Source of the DNA: Pristionchus mayeri
Lineage: Eukaryota; Nematoda; Chromadorea; Rhabditida; Neodiplogasteridae
Length of the DNA stretch: 64,000 nucleotides
Reading direction: 5' to 3'
Assembly (NCBI GenBank): GCA_036245805.1
Contig: BTRK01000006.1
Coordinates: forward strand, 25,948,365-26,012,364
Position 1 is the first letter of the stretch. The number at the start of each line of letters is the position of its first letter. A program made the position numbers and the translations under genes. This document shows, in pieces, positions 32,712 to 43,405 of this stretch. Below the pieces are notes generated by a model. It was not told the origin of the DNA and ran no database searches. It saw only the letters and a list, made by a program, of their open reading frames with translations.

Positions 32712-33475
32712 TTTCGAAATTGGAGTGGAGCAGATTATCATCATCAAAAGACGGTGAGTGTCACGTTCGCTATCGTTAATTCAACTGGGTAATTGAGACT
32801 GCAATTGCATCCCGAGCAGACGTTCTTCCTCCTCGTGAACGAGAAGGCAATCGCCGCCAAGTCAATGGCTTTCTCCGCTTCGCAATCAGAGCAAGGCGGT
32901 AGTTTCCTCTATCTCGTGTATACTTCCCAGCCAGCTTAACTTTCTAGTCATTTCCGTGTTTTGTACCTTTGTATGTATGTACTTTCCGACTTACTACTAA
33001 TCGAGCTACCCATTCGATTCCTCAATACCTCTCACTACAGTCTACAATTCTGTACCTGTTACTGTTCACCGTAATCATGCCCTGCATAAATGTACAAATG
33101 CATTGATGATGGTATACAAATTCATTCACGAAAACGTTCTAAAACAATGCACAGGAACTTCGAAACCGTGGCTAGCCACGCCATTCAAGCTTTGCCCAAA
33201 ACTACCGTAACCAATTTTGGTGCGTCGCGACTCTAGCGCGTTTTCAAACACGTGCGTCGTCCGACCCGTCCGTGAGAAGAAATTGCATGGGTCATTGGGA
33301 TCGACTTCTTTTGATTTTGCTGATTTAATATGCCTGTCATCGATAACGCGACGATATTGTTTCTTGTCTAAATTTTATCAATATTGATAAAATTTATTGA
33401 TCAATGAGTGAGCGATCTAAGATAACTTATGCGATAAGCTTGTGAGCTAGAGGATGCGAACGGTATTTGACATAC
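32712..33475. other. No gene seen
   Basis: Non-coding as far as can be told. An AAGACGGTGAGTG donor-like site lies at about 32750 without a convincing exon. Confidence 0.4.
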
Positions 33476-34031
33476 ATAGATCCTGAAAGTTTTGTGTACT
33501 TTTTCATGCCACGAAGGCAATCGCACATCATTTGCCTTCGTGGCATGAAAAAGTCACTTTTTGGATGGCCCAACTTTTGCCACTTACCGTCTCAAGGACG
33601 AATGTGCATAAAATGTGGTTCCTGCACAGTAAAGCTCAAAAACCATCAAAGAAACTATTCCCAACTTTTGGTGCTGTTAGTTTCACTTTCCGGATCGTGG
33701 CGTTCGCTAAAAGAGCGCGCAGTGCTCAAGGAACGCGTGCATCTCTCTTCACACCGCTCCCTCTCCTTTCTCTCGTCGTGTAGGGGGACGTGCGCGATCG
33801 AGGAGCGCGTGTCCGTAAATCGATCGCAACGGTCCGGAAAGTGAAACTAACAGCACAAAAAGTCGGGAATAGTTTCTTTGATGGATTTTGAGCCTTGCTG
33901 TGCAGGAACCACATTTTATGCAAAATTGTCCTTGAGACGGTAAGTGGCCAAAGTTGGACCATCCAAAAAAGTGACTTTTTCGTGCCATGAAGACTAATTA
34001 TGTGCGAACAATACCAAACTTTCAGGATCAT
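33476..34031. mobile_element. Palindromic MITE with an inner hairpin
   Basis: Arms 33548-33690 and 33838-33985 mirror each other (CACATTTTATGC, GAAACTATTCCCAACTTT and complements), and the ends GATCCTGAAAGTTT/AAACTTTCAGGATC match. The left arm carries its own short hairpin at 33504-33548 around CATGCCACGAAGGCAA. Confidence 0.82.
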
Positions 34032-34612
34032 CTAGGATCATGGTAAGGATAATTTTCCTGCTTTGCACGAATCTCTAGCTTGTCTAGAAGCTGAGTTATA
34101 AATTTGCAGCCTCCAACTTGCAGCGTCTGCAGCAAAAAGGCGAGAAGTCGCAGAAACTTGAAAATTGTTTTCTGAGTAGTCCTATGACACCTCTCAACCC
34201 TCAGAAATTTTGGGAAGCTCGAAAAATTTATCCGAGGAAATAATCCGTTTCAAAAAAGTGTATTGCGATTGCATCATCACTATGCAAGAGCTAGATATAT
34301 TGAAGAGGTCTAAATAGGCTCATCTTATTCCCCGATGAATTTCATATCTAAATTTAAAATTTCTGCCGGAGTGTACATCTGGTTCAAAAATTACAGAGCT
34401 CGGAAGTTTTGGACGCTGACTTATGATCGATACTGTATCTTTCCCAAATAGGGTAGCCCGGTGAACAACTTCCTCTCTCCAGCGTTAGGAATAGTAAACG
34501 ATGGATTGTATTTGAGAAGATCTGGCATGTCTAGATAGGCTAAATCAATGATAATATAGATAGGTACAGTACAACCTATTAAAGTAAGACGTGATTACTA
34601 CTTATTAATACC
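34032..34612. other. Mostly no feature; weak palindrome-family relic near 34070
   Basis: CTCTAGCTTGTCTAGAAGCTGAG resembles the end of the 11.6-13.9 kb palindrome. Nothing else supported. Confidence 0.4.
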
Positions 34613-34617
34613 TTCAA

Positions 34618-34900
34618 CACGGCCCCCGGAGCATCGACATAAGGAAAATGAAAACGTCCGCAGGCATCAAGGAAAAGACGCGCGCTTTCAAAAATAGTAC
34701 AGTCAGAATTGCCTGAGAAGCCTGAGTTGCAACTTGAAATGCCTGATTATTGCCTGATTGTCACGTTACGCGCGGTGCGAATAGTCTTTTGTTCCGTTTA
34801 GCGAGCAAATTCCACAGCATAATTTTTTATAGCTCGGACAATTTTCAGGATTGCTCCCGGACGTTATTGCTTTCCTTATGTCGATGCTCCGGAGGCCGTG
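34618..34900. mobile_element. MITE family C (283 bp, 30-bp TIR, 5-bp target duplication)
   Basis: CACGGCCCCCGGAGCATCG at the left and CGATGCTCCGGAGGCCGTG at the right (30 bp, one mismatch). TTCAA flanks both sides (34613-34617, 34901-34905). A diverged copy is at 36366-36640. Confidence 0.9.
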
Positions 34901-35224
34901 TTCAATAGTCGCCAAATCGGTCAATTATTGTTCACGCTACATAGTTACGATAATTGCCAAACCAGTAAATTTATTTATTTAATATTGATTTTAAAAATAT
35001 TGACTCAAAGAAAAGGATGTGACACACCGCACGGAATCCGCGACGCATGAAGAAGCGCGTGCGTATGAGAGCACACCATAATTGACGGGACTCTCTATAC
35101 AGGACGAAATTGAAATCTTATTAAATTCTGCCATCAGCATTTTGATTCTGTATCGCCAGTAACCTATTCCTATCAAAATGGTGAATTTAGGAAGATTTTG
35201 AAATTTTGCGTGGTTGACCCTATT

Positions 35225-35445
35225 TATGGGGAGCTAAATGTCAGGGTTTTCCCGTTAAGAGATCACTCTGGACTGTTGCCAATAGGTGAATTTTACAATT
35301 TGCCATTTATTTTTGAATATATCACGGTACTTCAGGCAACTCTTTATATATTTTAAATTTCGTGCGCAGAATGTTTTAACTAATTTACTGTAGCGGAACG
35401 ATGAATATTTTTAAAATGGTCCGGTCGTCTCCGGCAATTCGGTGA
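35225..35445 (-). mobile_element. MITE family B, partial copy
   Basis: Matches the body of 22832-23155 in reverse (CCAATAGGTGAATTTTACAA, TTTACTGTAGCGGAACGATG) but lacks both ends. It retains GAATATATCACGG uninterrupted near 35315. Confidence 0.8.
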
Positions 35446-35499
35446 AATATGATCCAAACATAATCTAAACAGTATGCACGAATTAACAATCTTGGATGA

Positions 35500-35761
35500 A
35501 GAAGCGAGGATGAATTTGGTACAGAAAAAGTGTCGACCGCCCTTGTCAACGCTATCTACCGTATACACAATATCCATGTTTCAAACCGTGCGCAATCTTC
35601 GGTCGTGATCAGGGCCGCATCGCTCATGCTTATGAAGCCGATTTTGCGACTAATTATTGATTTTCTGATTTTATTAGTATTGCATTTCTACTAGACTCTT
35701 TCATATCTATCGGTCTCAGGAATAATAATATGGGCCATTTTTAAGGGTGTTGGGTAACTTT
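35500..35761 (-). mobile_element. MITE family A, partial copy
   Basis: GAAGCGAGGATGAATTTGGT through GGGTGTTGGGTAACTTTAAG; one terminus kept. Confidence 0.75.
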
Positions 35762-35767
35762 AAGTCG

Positions 35768-36010
35768 ATTTTTACGAGAAAAACAAAGCGAGAACAGTTC
35801 GCCATTTACAGATATTGATTTAAAACTGATTATTGTGAACTTGACGCGGCGAACTAGTTGCGATGGAACAAGTAGTTTCCATACTACGGTAGACCAAACT
35901 ACAAATTTGTCTGATCTGAAACCCTCTCACTCAATAACATCTCCCTATGTTCCTCCATCCTCCGATTTTGTTTTCTTGGTCGATTAAAGTTTGTATTCTT
36001 CTTCGATTTT
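35768..36010 (+). mobile_element. Fragments of the 946-bp hAT-type MITE
   Basis: CAGATATTGATTTAAAACTG at about 35811 and GGTCGATTAAAGTTTGTATT at about 35978 match 24000-25890; the stretch between them is foreign. Confidence 0.65.
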
Positions 36011-36365
36011 TTTTGAGAAATTTTTATACCCGCGTGACTCGTGACTACTGAGGAACATTTGCACAGAGGAAGAGCTTAAGACGTGTAAAATGTTTTGTAT
36101 ATTTTAAACGAATCGGCATGTAATATACAAAGTCTTGAGTGCTTCTCTCAATCGATCGATGAATATATCTGATTTAATCGGACGATTTAGCCTGAAATTA
36201 AGAGCATACCAGTGCAGATGTTAGGAAGTAAATGCACTAACAGAATGGATTGATCGAATGGATCCTCGATGCAAACCAGAGGTAGATTCTCCTTATGACT
36301 CGATCTAAGATTGGAAGATTCATTAAAGAAAATAAAACACGGGGAGTTTTGATGAAGAAATCACG

Positions 36366-36640
36366 CCCCCCCCCCCCCCCCCCGGAGCATCGACATAAAG
36401 AAAGCTTTCGAAAGGAAAAACGTCGGGGACCTTTCCTGAAAATTTTACGAGCTGTAAGATTTATACTGTGGAATTTGCTCACTAAACGAAGCAAAAGATC
36501 TATTCGCACCGCGCGTAACGTGACAATCAGGCATTTCAAGTTTACGATCAGGCTATCCAGGCAATTTGACTGTACTTTTTTGAACGTGCGCGCCTTTTCC
36601 TCGATGCCTGCGGACGTTTTCATTTTCCTTATGAGACGAA
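36366..36640. mobile_element. MITE family C, diverged copy with 18-C tract
   Basis: GGAGCATCGACATAAAGAAA and the right part (GCCTGCGGACGTTTTCATTT) match 34618-34900 in reverse. The CCCCC of the terminal repeat has grown to 18 C at 36366-36383. Confidence 0.8.
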
Positions 36641-36798
36641 TCGCGAAAGAATAGCGAAAAAAATCAATAATTTTAACAATTCTTCAAAAATCACTAAAAG
36701 TACGCTGAATAACGCTCTTTCAACCTACGTTGGCCGAATATTTTTTAAAATTTTATTTTTCGAGTACTGCCGTTCCATTTTTTTCTATTTTTTTCTGC

Positions 36799-36885
36799 CG
36801 AGGATTCTCTATTCTCTATTCTCTATTCTAGCGCTCGGATTCTCTATTCTCTATTCTCTATTCTCTATTCTCTATTCTAGCGCTC
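36799..36885 (+). repeat. ATTCTCT microsatellite in two blocks
   Basis: TATTCTC units in two arrays, each closed by TAGCGCTCG. Confidence 0.95.
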
Positions 36886-37195
36886 GTGATGGGCGGTCGT
36901 CCCTGACCCCGCTCTTTTCCGACCTAGTTTGGGGAATCCTCTCCCGTCAGCTTGGGCAACCCGGAGAGTATCGCCTACTTGGTACACTTCAAGAGGAGGA
37001 GCACGGACGGATTCCCATCGTCTCGAGTGATCTACCGTCAAGAAAGCCTCGCTCAAGTCTGCGTTGTGAGTTCCTAACCGGCGCAAGTCAGGTGTTCGGC
37101 GGCAGGATGATCTACTTCGATGCTCAACGGAGATCCGTCACGATCGTCCCTACAGTTGACCAGAGAAGCCAAAGAAGATCCTATCCATTGACCTA
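36886..37195 (+). CDS. Open frame of unknown origin
   Basis: A frame without an ATG reads GEYRLLGTLQEEEHGRIPI, SLRCEFLTGASQVFGGRMIY, FDAQRRSVTIVP and stops near 37195. Composition is protein-like, but I recognise no family; it may be a retroelement remnant tied to the LINE-like frame that follows. Confidence 0.3.
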
Positions 37196-37303
37196 ACGAC
37201 GCTCTGATACCGAAGATCCCAATTCCATCCACACCGAAGTCACCCTCCTGCAGGACCATTGTGCCTGACGTCAGGATAAATATGAAATACTGCCGTTCCG
37301 AAG

Positions 37304-37597
37304 ATGCCCCGCCTTAAAATAGTGAAATCGGGCTCAGAAAAAATGACCATAAGTTCCCTCAAAATTGAACTAGAACGTTTTTTATTTTCATTAGAAATGA
37401 AGCTGATGATTCCCTCTACACCTTTTGCATTATGCAAAATGAGCGATGGATTAGACCAGAGATGTCATTGTTTTTCCAGAAGAGTAGCTAGGATACTTAG
37501 TGAACTACCTTCAGATGATCATAGTTCTTCAAGCATTGCTGTCTTTAAGAATATATTACTCAAATTAGACTTATCTAAGTTAGTAGTTTATCGTTAG
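37304..37597 (+). CDS. LINE-like reverse transcriptase C-terminus (fragment)
   Basis: The frame ends HCFSRRVARILSELPSDD, SSSSIAVFKNILLKLDLSKL then stop. The pattern FFSxRVxxxWNxLPxxxxxSxSxxxFKxxLxxxDLS is the usual C-terminus of many LINE proteins. Directly followed by the dispersed 220-bp repeat (copy 2), which may be its 3' untranslated region. Confidence 0.45.
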   Translation: MPRLKIVKSGSEKMTISSLKIELERFLFSLEMKLMIPSTPFALCKMSDGLDQRCHCFSRRVARILSELPSDDHSSSSIAVFKNILLKLDLSKLVVYR

Positions 37598-37604
37598 CTA
37601 TTCA

Positions 37605-37815
37605 CTTCCCCTTCTCTTCCCTCTCCCTACCCACATATTCTCTTTTCACCCCCCCCCCCACGCACACATCTCTACTCCCTCCCCACTTCTCCCCCGTTAG
37701 AGATCTACGGATGCTGGTTCTCGGAGCAGAGTCTACCTGGTCTACCCGAGTGCGTCCTCCTCGGTTCCCCCCTCATATACTGACCAGACGAAGACAGATG
37801 AGACCAGTTGACTAG
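37605..37815 (+). repeat. Dispersed 220-bp repeat, copy 2
   Basis: Partner of 15118-15345. Confidence 0.75.
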
Positions 37816-38089
37816 ATCTTCGCTTATTTTCTCTCTCGCTTCTTTTTGTACTTCCTTCTTTCTCCCTATTCTATCACTATGAATCCTCAGTGTGAGGAGT
37901 CAAATTATTCTGTACGACACACATAATATAATATTCGTATCTCGTTGCGCCTTGTGCGTAGATAAAATATATATGTGAAAACACACATTGTGAAACATTG
38001 TGTGATAATTTTTAGCAGTTTTCGTCAGATAACTCGAAAACATGTACTCTGAGCACTTCATGTCACTTAGACATTCTTTTTCGTCTCTC

Positions 38090-38690
38090 CGAGAGCTATC
38101 AATTTCATTTTTTAAGTGCGCGATTGGACAAGTTTGAACCAAGATACGACCAAAAAACAAATATCTCGAAAAATTCGACCAAGTCCAGAACATTTCATTT
38201 TATCTCGATAAATCATTTTATCTCGAGTAAATCGATAGTAGGGTGCCACTTATATGAAAAATGCTCAACGTGAACAACCTCTTATTTTGTCTGGAGAATC
38301 CACTGCCGCAATAAAACCCTTTATATTTGATATATGTGATGCTCAAAACTTCGATTTTTGGGTAGATCAAACGGTTTTTCGGGGAAATCGATATGAAAAT
38401 CAATTCATACGCTTTGTATGTTGTTGGCAAAGATGTAAAGCTCGTCAATGCGAATATAATTCATTACAAAATTTTCTCTCTACGAACAAAATTAATCGAT
38501 TTATACCCTTTTGTAAGTTGTAGATCAAAAAATCGATAATATGCTGATTTTGCCAAATCAACCGGATAGGCCGTCTTCGGACCCTACTGGTATCCACAAG
38601 TCGAGTTTGAACAAAATCGGTGACATAAAATATTTCTAGTAGCCAGCGTTCCTGCATTCTTACAGGAGACCCGTGTTATATGGTTCCAGT
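38090..38690. mobile_element. Diverged half-copy of the 16.9-20 kb palindrome family
   Basis: AAGATACGACCAAAAAACAA, GACCAAGTCCAGAACA and the end TTTCTAGTAGCCAGCGTTCC...GGAGACCCGTG parallel 19010-19570 in order. Only one arm is present. Confidence 0.7.
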
Positions 38691-38991
38691 GCGTGTATTA
38701 TGATAATACAATTATGGAGACAACTATTTTTTCAACAATCCTGTGTGGTTCAGTGGTCCACTACGGACAGCGAGAACTTAAACGAGAGCTCAATTTGAAC
38801 GTAAAGAAATCTAATTCTGGTACTTGGTGATTAAAAAAAATTCATCAAATTAGATTATATTCGAGATTATACTATCATTATAAATGCTTTTAATAATATT
38901 TTAAAATAAGTAAAATAAATAATAAAAATAAAATCAGTTTGTTCGAGCAATCAAGATTACTGTTACTGGAAAATCCGGACTGGATCTAGAT

Positions 38992-39115
38992 TCGAGTAAA
39001 ATTGAATATAAAAATTGCGTCTGCAAATTCATCCGGGAAATAGTTTTGGAAAAAGCGGCCAATTTTCATTTTTGCACGCTCGGCACCGTGCAACCCACAA
39101 TGCCTATGCTAAATA
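38992..39115 (-). repeat. Dispersed repeat, copy 2
   Basis: Inverted partner of 6250-6372. Confidence 0.65.
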
Positions 39116-39390
39116 TATCGTTTACGAATAGTTTTGAAGTCCAGCATATCGATTATGCACTAAAGTTTTACATGACCATTCTTAAAGCTTTCCGGACAAC
39201 CCAATATTTTACAGAAATTCCGCTATCGATAATTCCAAAATAGAAAAATAATAATTCTTACTTATGAATAATTCCTCCTCGTCGTATCGAAATTATGAAT
39301 TTGTCGAACGGAAAGTTAGAGAAATAGAGAAAGAAGCGAATCAGAAGAATACCCACACTTGTTTCGTTGCATTGTACTGAAAATTATAAA

Positions 39391-40260
39391 TTAATATAGG
39401 AAGGGCACGAATTGCAACGCATATGGTATATCTAACATACCCGTGCTAGAATTGACGAAGGCGGTGTTTAACTTTCCCCACTCATCGGGAATGAACTGAT
39501 GAGGGTCGAGTTTGGGTAGACAAGGAAGAATGGGAGGGAAGAGCCCACAATGGAGATAGTGGATGATCAGAGAAGCGAGAACATAACTGAAGAGGTGCAT
39601 TCGGGAATACATAAGTGGCTCACCTCGTTACTCCCTCATCCTCTCGGAAGGCTGCTCTCGCCCACTTCTTGAGATTGAGAAAGAGAACTCCGAATCTTCT
39701 GTCCATTCTAAAATATTTCTCTCTATCTCTTTATTTCTGTATCTTTATATCTTTGGCTGTTTCCTATGCATTCCTCACTTTCCATAAATAGTGATGAGAC
39801 TAGAGAAGTAGTTGGTTCTCTTAGTGAAATGGAAGGTAACATTTGTGGGGGAGCTTCCTGCGAGATTCACAGTGATATCAACCTATAATGAAGGTTATAT
39901 TGAAGGAGAGGAATTTTGAACTCACTGAATTTGAAGTATTTGACACAAAGGAAGAGCCGTTATTGCACAAATGCATAAGGTGAGGCAGCACTTTGGCGCT
40001 GCGGATAAAATGCCGTGACGAGTTGAGAAGTGAGAAGATTGGCTTACTAGATGGCTTCGGAAGATAAGTCGGCACACGAGGTGAAGGTGATGTCGAGATT
40101 GGATGGAGAGGAGGCAAGAGAAGAGTAGAAGGATCCACTCATGAACATTCCCACCTTCTCCCCATTCAATTGAGGACGCATCGCGAGACACAATTGAGTG
40201 AACACGTACATCTTCTTTTCCACATCAGCCGCTTTCTCCAATAACTCCATCACTAGATCC
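39391..40260 (-). CDS. Cid1/TUTase-like nucleotidyltransferase, catalytic part (gene 1)
   Basis: Enzymes of this family add U or A to RNA 3' ends. Minus-strand exons in order: about 40045-40260 MRPQLNGEKVGMFMSGSFY, SSLASSPSNLDITFTS (the GS...DxD nucleotide-binding block), then KVLPHLMHLCNNGSSFVSN; about 39800-39870 VDITVNLAGSSPTNVTF (third-Asp strand), TNYFSSLITIYG; about 39655-39705 MDRRFGVLFLNLKKWARAAF; and 39391-39620 FSYVLASLIIHYLHCGLF then PPILPCL (central/PAP-associated helices). The order is that of Cid1-type enzymes, and GT-AG junctions were phase-consistent where checked. The first catalytic Asp is Asn (SNLD rather than SDxD), as in gene 2, so activity is doubtful. A C-terminal stop was not pinned down. 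Confidence 0.7.
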
Positions 40261-40689
40261 CATCCTTCTATCCAACCTGACTCGCGAGTGCATAGTTCTC
40301 TTCCATCTTAATTGTTAACTCCTCTATCTTTCCAATCCTTGATTCTTCCCATTTCTTCTGTTCCTCACAATTTCTTCCAATGGCGAAAACAAGAAAAGCG
40401 GGATCAATCGCGGGAGTTCTATCTCCAATTCTTCTTCTTTTTCCTTTTCACAATGGTCAGCTACTTACTGACTATCGATTTATTGTTCACCATCTTCTCA
40501 TAGTGGATAATCCCTTCCTGCTTCTCATTTACTTCTCTCTTTATGTCAATATAATCACACCCCTTTTGCTAAAAAAACATATTTCTATATTAATGGTTCC
40601 TCAACCATACATTATCCATAATAACAGAACTGTCGGAAATCTCAATGATTCCAATTTTCTGTCTCTTCTCTCGCTTCTCTTCCGAATCT

Positions 40690-41500
40690 CTTTTAATCTT
40701 ATTCTTCTTCGTATTCTTCAAATCCACGCCAATCCATGATTTCTTCACTCTGTCCTACAATCAAACAACCATAACTTAATTATTAGTAGATACGGGATAC
40801 CTCAGTATCCTGGTCGATGCAAGGGAAGAATTCTCGATAGCCCACTCCCATTCTCTTCAATGCATTCAATCGTTCTTCCAATATTCTTTCGTATTCCCGT
40901 CTTGCTTCGTCGTCTCCATTCATACATTTGATGGCTATCAAACCAACTCTTTTCTCAGATGTATCTTCTCTCACTCACAACATTCCATTGCCCTCTCAAT
41001 ATACTCCCTCGTTGCAGCATCTCCGAATTTCTCACTCAATGCGTCTACTATTTCTTCCGAATCCTGAAGAATAAGAGAGAGGGAGGGAGGGGAGGAGCCT
41101 AATCGAGAAGAGAAATACTAACATTAATGAGCAGCAAATAGAAGAATCCGGGAGGGAAGAGGTGAACAGAGTCCAGAATGCTCACTATTTCCATTCCATG
41201 ACCACTCATTCTTTCCCTCAAGACATGCCGTCGAGTTTACTGGGGAGGGGTGACCTACCCCAGACTGGCTTCATCTATCCTCACATTCACGGTTTCCAAT
41301 CGACTCTTGAGAAGAGCAAGTAGATCTTCATTGAAGAGGTTGTCATCAATTCCCATCACAACGTCCATTGCTTTAGTTAGGAGATGTCCCAAATCAGGAA
41401 GTGACCTCAAATCGAACACTAGCCAATGTCTCATAATAGTCTTACCGATGCCTAAAAAGGGATTTCCCCTCCATGAGCAAAGAATAGTCAGAGACGCTCA
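40690..41500 (-). CDS. Upstream coding exons, same strand, unidentified (possibly gene 1 N-terminal region)
   Basis: Exons with good splice sites read: about 41250-41490 MRHWLVFDLRSLPDLGHLL, NEDLLALLKSRLETVNVRID (donor GTAGGT); about 41130-41215 MEIVSILDSVHLFPPGFFYL; about 40985-41063 DSEEIVDALSEKFGDAATRE (after TTCTTCAG); about 40800-40960 KRVGLIAIKCMNGDDEARRE, RMGVGYREFFPCIDQDTE; about 40700-40750 RVKKSWIGVDLKNTKK. Helical character. Whether they belong to the nucleotidyltransferase or to the unidentified gene at 47.8-50.1 kb, split by the transposon between them, is open. Confidence 0.5.
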
Positions 41501-41721
41501 CTATCTGGAATTGTAGTTTAAAGATAGCAGGGCTGTTAGCCAAATATTGGCTTTCTGAATCTTAAGAAGGTGAAAGCCGATATAGCAATATTACAACGTT
41601 CCGAAAATACGAATTGACTAATGAGACAAGAGGCGCACAGAAATATGGACGGAGTCCATAAATTTGACTGCGCGTCAACGCGTATATACACTATTTCGCT
41701 TAATTAGATCGTTTGCTATTT

Positions 41722-41939
41722 GGGCACTTTCCTACCTCCGTGCTAGGCTCCGCCCCCTCCGCCCCTCCCCCATAATATAATATTGCTTAGGGCCTGGCTT
41801 CGCCCACTTAGGCACGGGTTTTACTTACTTAGTAATCGGCATAGACTGCTTACGCTTAGGCTTTGTCTGCTTAAGGTTAGGTAATCGACAAGTGGGCGTG
41901 GACAGGGGGCGGAGCCTAGTACGGAAGTAGGAAAGTCCC
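41722..41939. mobile_element. 218-bp MITE with 7-8-bp target duplication
   Basis: GGGCACTTTCCTACCTCCGT at the left and ACGGAAGTAGGAAAGTCCC at the right; GGAGCCTAG.. core mirrored. GCTATTT (or GCTATTTG) flanks both sides at 41715 and 41940. hAT-like by duplication length. Confidence 0.85.
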
Positions 41940-42076
41940 GCTATTTGAATAAAGTTAGCGTTAGAAAAAAGAACAGCCTTCTATCCATATTTTAAATGGA
42001 GTTTATTTAAGTAAGCCCGTTTTGACTTTCGAAAAGTGATAGTACCAAGATTGGCCTTCTGAATCTCGAAGGTTAA

Positions 42077-42259
42077 CACGGTGTGACATGCGTGCCGCCG
42101 CGCGTGGTAAAAAAGAAACATGCAGCAAATGGCAAGCCCGCGAAATTCAACTTGTTACTTTATTTAGGGCAAAATTTCAGGGTTTTCCGTTTAAGAGATC
42201 GCCCTGGACTTTTGCCAATAGGTGAACTTTATAATTTGCCGTTTATTTTTGAATATATC
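42077..42259 (-). mobile_element. MITE family B, left half of an interrupted copy
   Basis: Starts CACGGTGTGACATGCG, preceded by target duplication GTTAA (42072-42076). It runs to GAATATATC where the hAT-like element begins; the other half resumes at 47550. Confidence 0.92.
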
Positions 42260-42536
42260 TAGCAAGGGCAATGCATGTCCCACACCAAGGAGAGTGCGCA
42301 CAATCGTTCGCTATTTCAGAAACCCAGTTCCACACCACCATCTTCCAATATTCTTTATCGATTTGTTGTTTGTTTTTTCGATAAAATATTTATTTTTTTC
42401 AACCTGGTTTGTTCTTTGTTAGTGTATCTACCCAGATTTGTAGTTGACATTCGATGCGCGATGTATTTCATGGAATTATGGCGTGTCAAATAAGCGCAAT
42501 TTTCAAAGTTTCTTTGACCTGTATCTACCGTCTCGA

Positions 42537-43308
42537 GCTTTCCCACCGTACGAAACTGCTTTGTGAGTGTCTGCCATGCTTCTACGCATCATATTTCGTA
42601 TTGCACGTGCCAGTTGAATCGTTGGAAAATTCGCTATCATCGCTTAACCGCCGAAAACCCGCTGAAAACTGTGTTTCGCGAATGGTGCTCCTGGCATTGG
42701 CTTTCCCACCGCATGAAACTGCTTTATGAGTGTCTGCCATGCGTCTACGCATCATATTTCGTATTGCACGTGCCAGTTGAATCGTTGGAAAATTCGCTAT
42801 CATCGCTTAACCGCCGAAAACCCGCTGAAAACTGTGTTTCGCGAATGGTGCTCCTGGCATTGGCTTTCCCACCGCATGAAACTGCTTTATGAGTGTCTGC
42901 CATGCTTCTACGCATCATATTTCGTATTGCACGTGCCAGTTGAATCGTTGGAAAATTCGCTATCATCGCTTAACCGCCGAAAACCCGCTGAAAACTGTGT
43001 TTCGCGAATGGTGCTCCTGGCATTGGCTTTCCCACCGCATGAAACTGCTTTATGAGTGTCTGCCATGCTTCTACGCATCATATTTCGTATTGCACGTGCC
43101 AGTTGAATCGTTGGAAAATTCGCTATCATCGCTTAACCGCCGAAAACCCGCTGAAAACTGTGTTTCGCGAATGGTGCTCCTGGCATTGGCTTTCCCACCG
43201 CATGAAACTGCTTTATGAGTGTCTGCCATGCTTCTACGCATCATATTTCGTATTGCACGTGCCAGTTGAATCGTTGGAAAATTCGCTATCATCGCTTAAC
43301 CGCCGAAA
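42537..43308 (+). repeat. 163-bp tandem repeat, about 4.7 units
   Basis: The unit from GCTTTCCCACCGCATGAAAC recurs exactly every 163 bp (frames beginning 42563, 42726, 42889, 43052 are near-identical). Units are almost identical except the first. They lie inside the transposon, upstream of its gene. Confidence 0.97.
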
Positions 43309-43405
43309 AAACCGGTCAAGTCAGCTCGTGACTGGCTTTCTTCTCACATTATCATACTAATATTTACATTTGATTAATACCAATGCACGTGCGAATGGAT
43401 TCCAG

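Noticed and set aside
27860..33210. Inverted repeat arms around the PAT element (ACGGTAGTTTTGGGCAA and complement)
   Set aside because: Only about 20 bp match; too short to claim that the PAT element sits inside a palindrome.
42563..43360. Four near-identical 109-codon frames
   Set aside because: The 163-bp unit is not a multiple of three, so each frame just runs through one unit into the next; they arise from the tandem repeat. Spacer-free organisation also excludes a CRISPR array.
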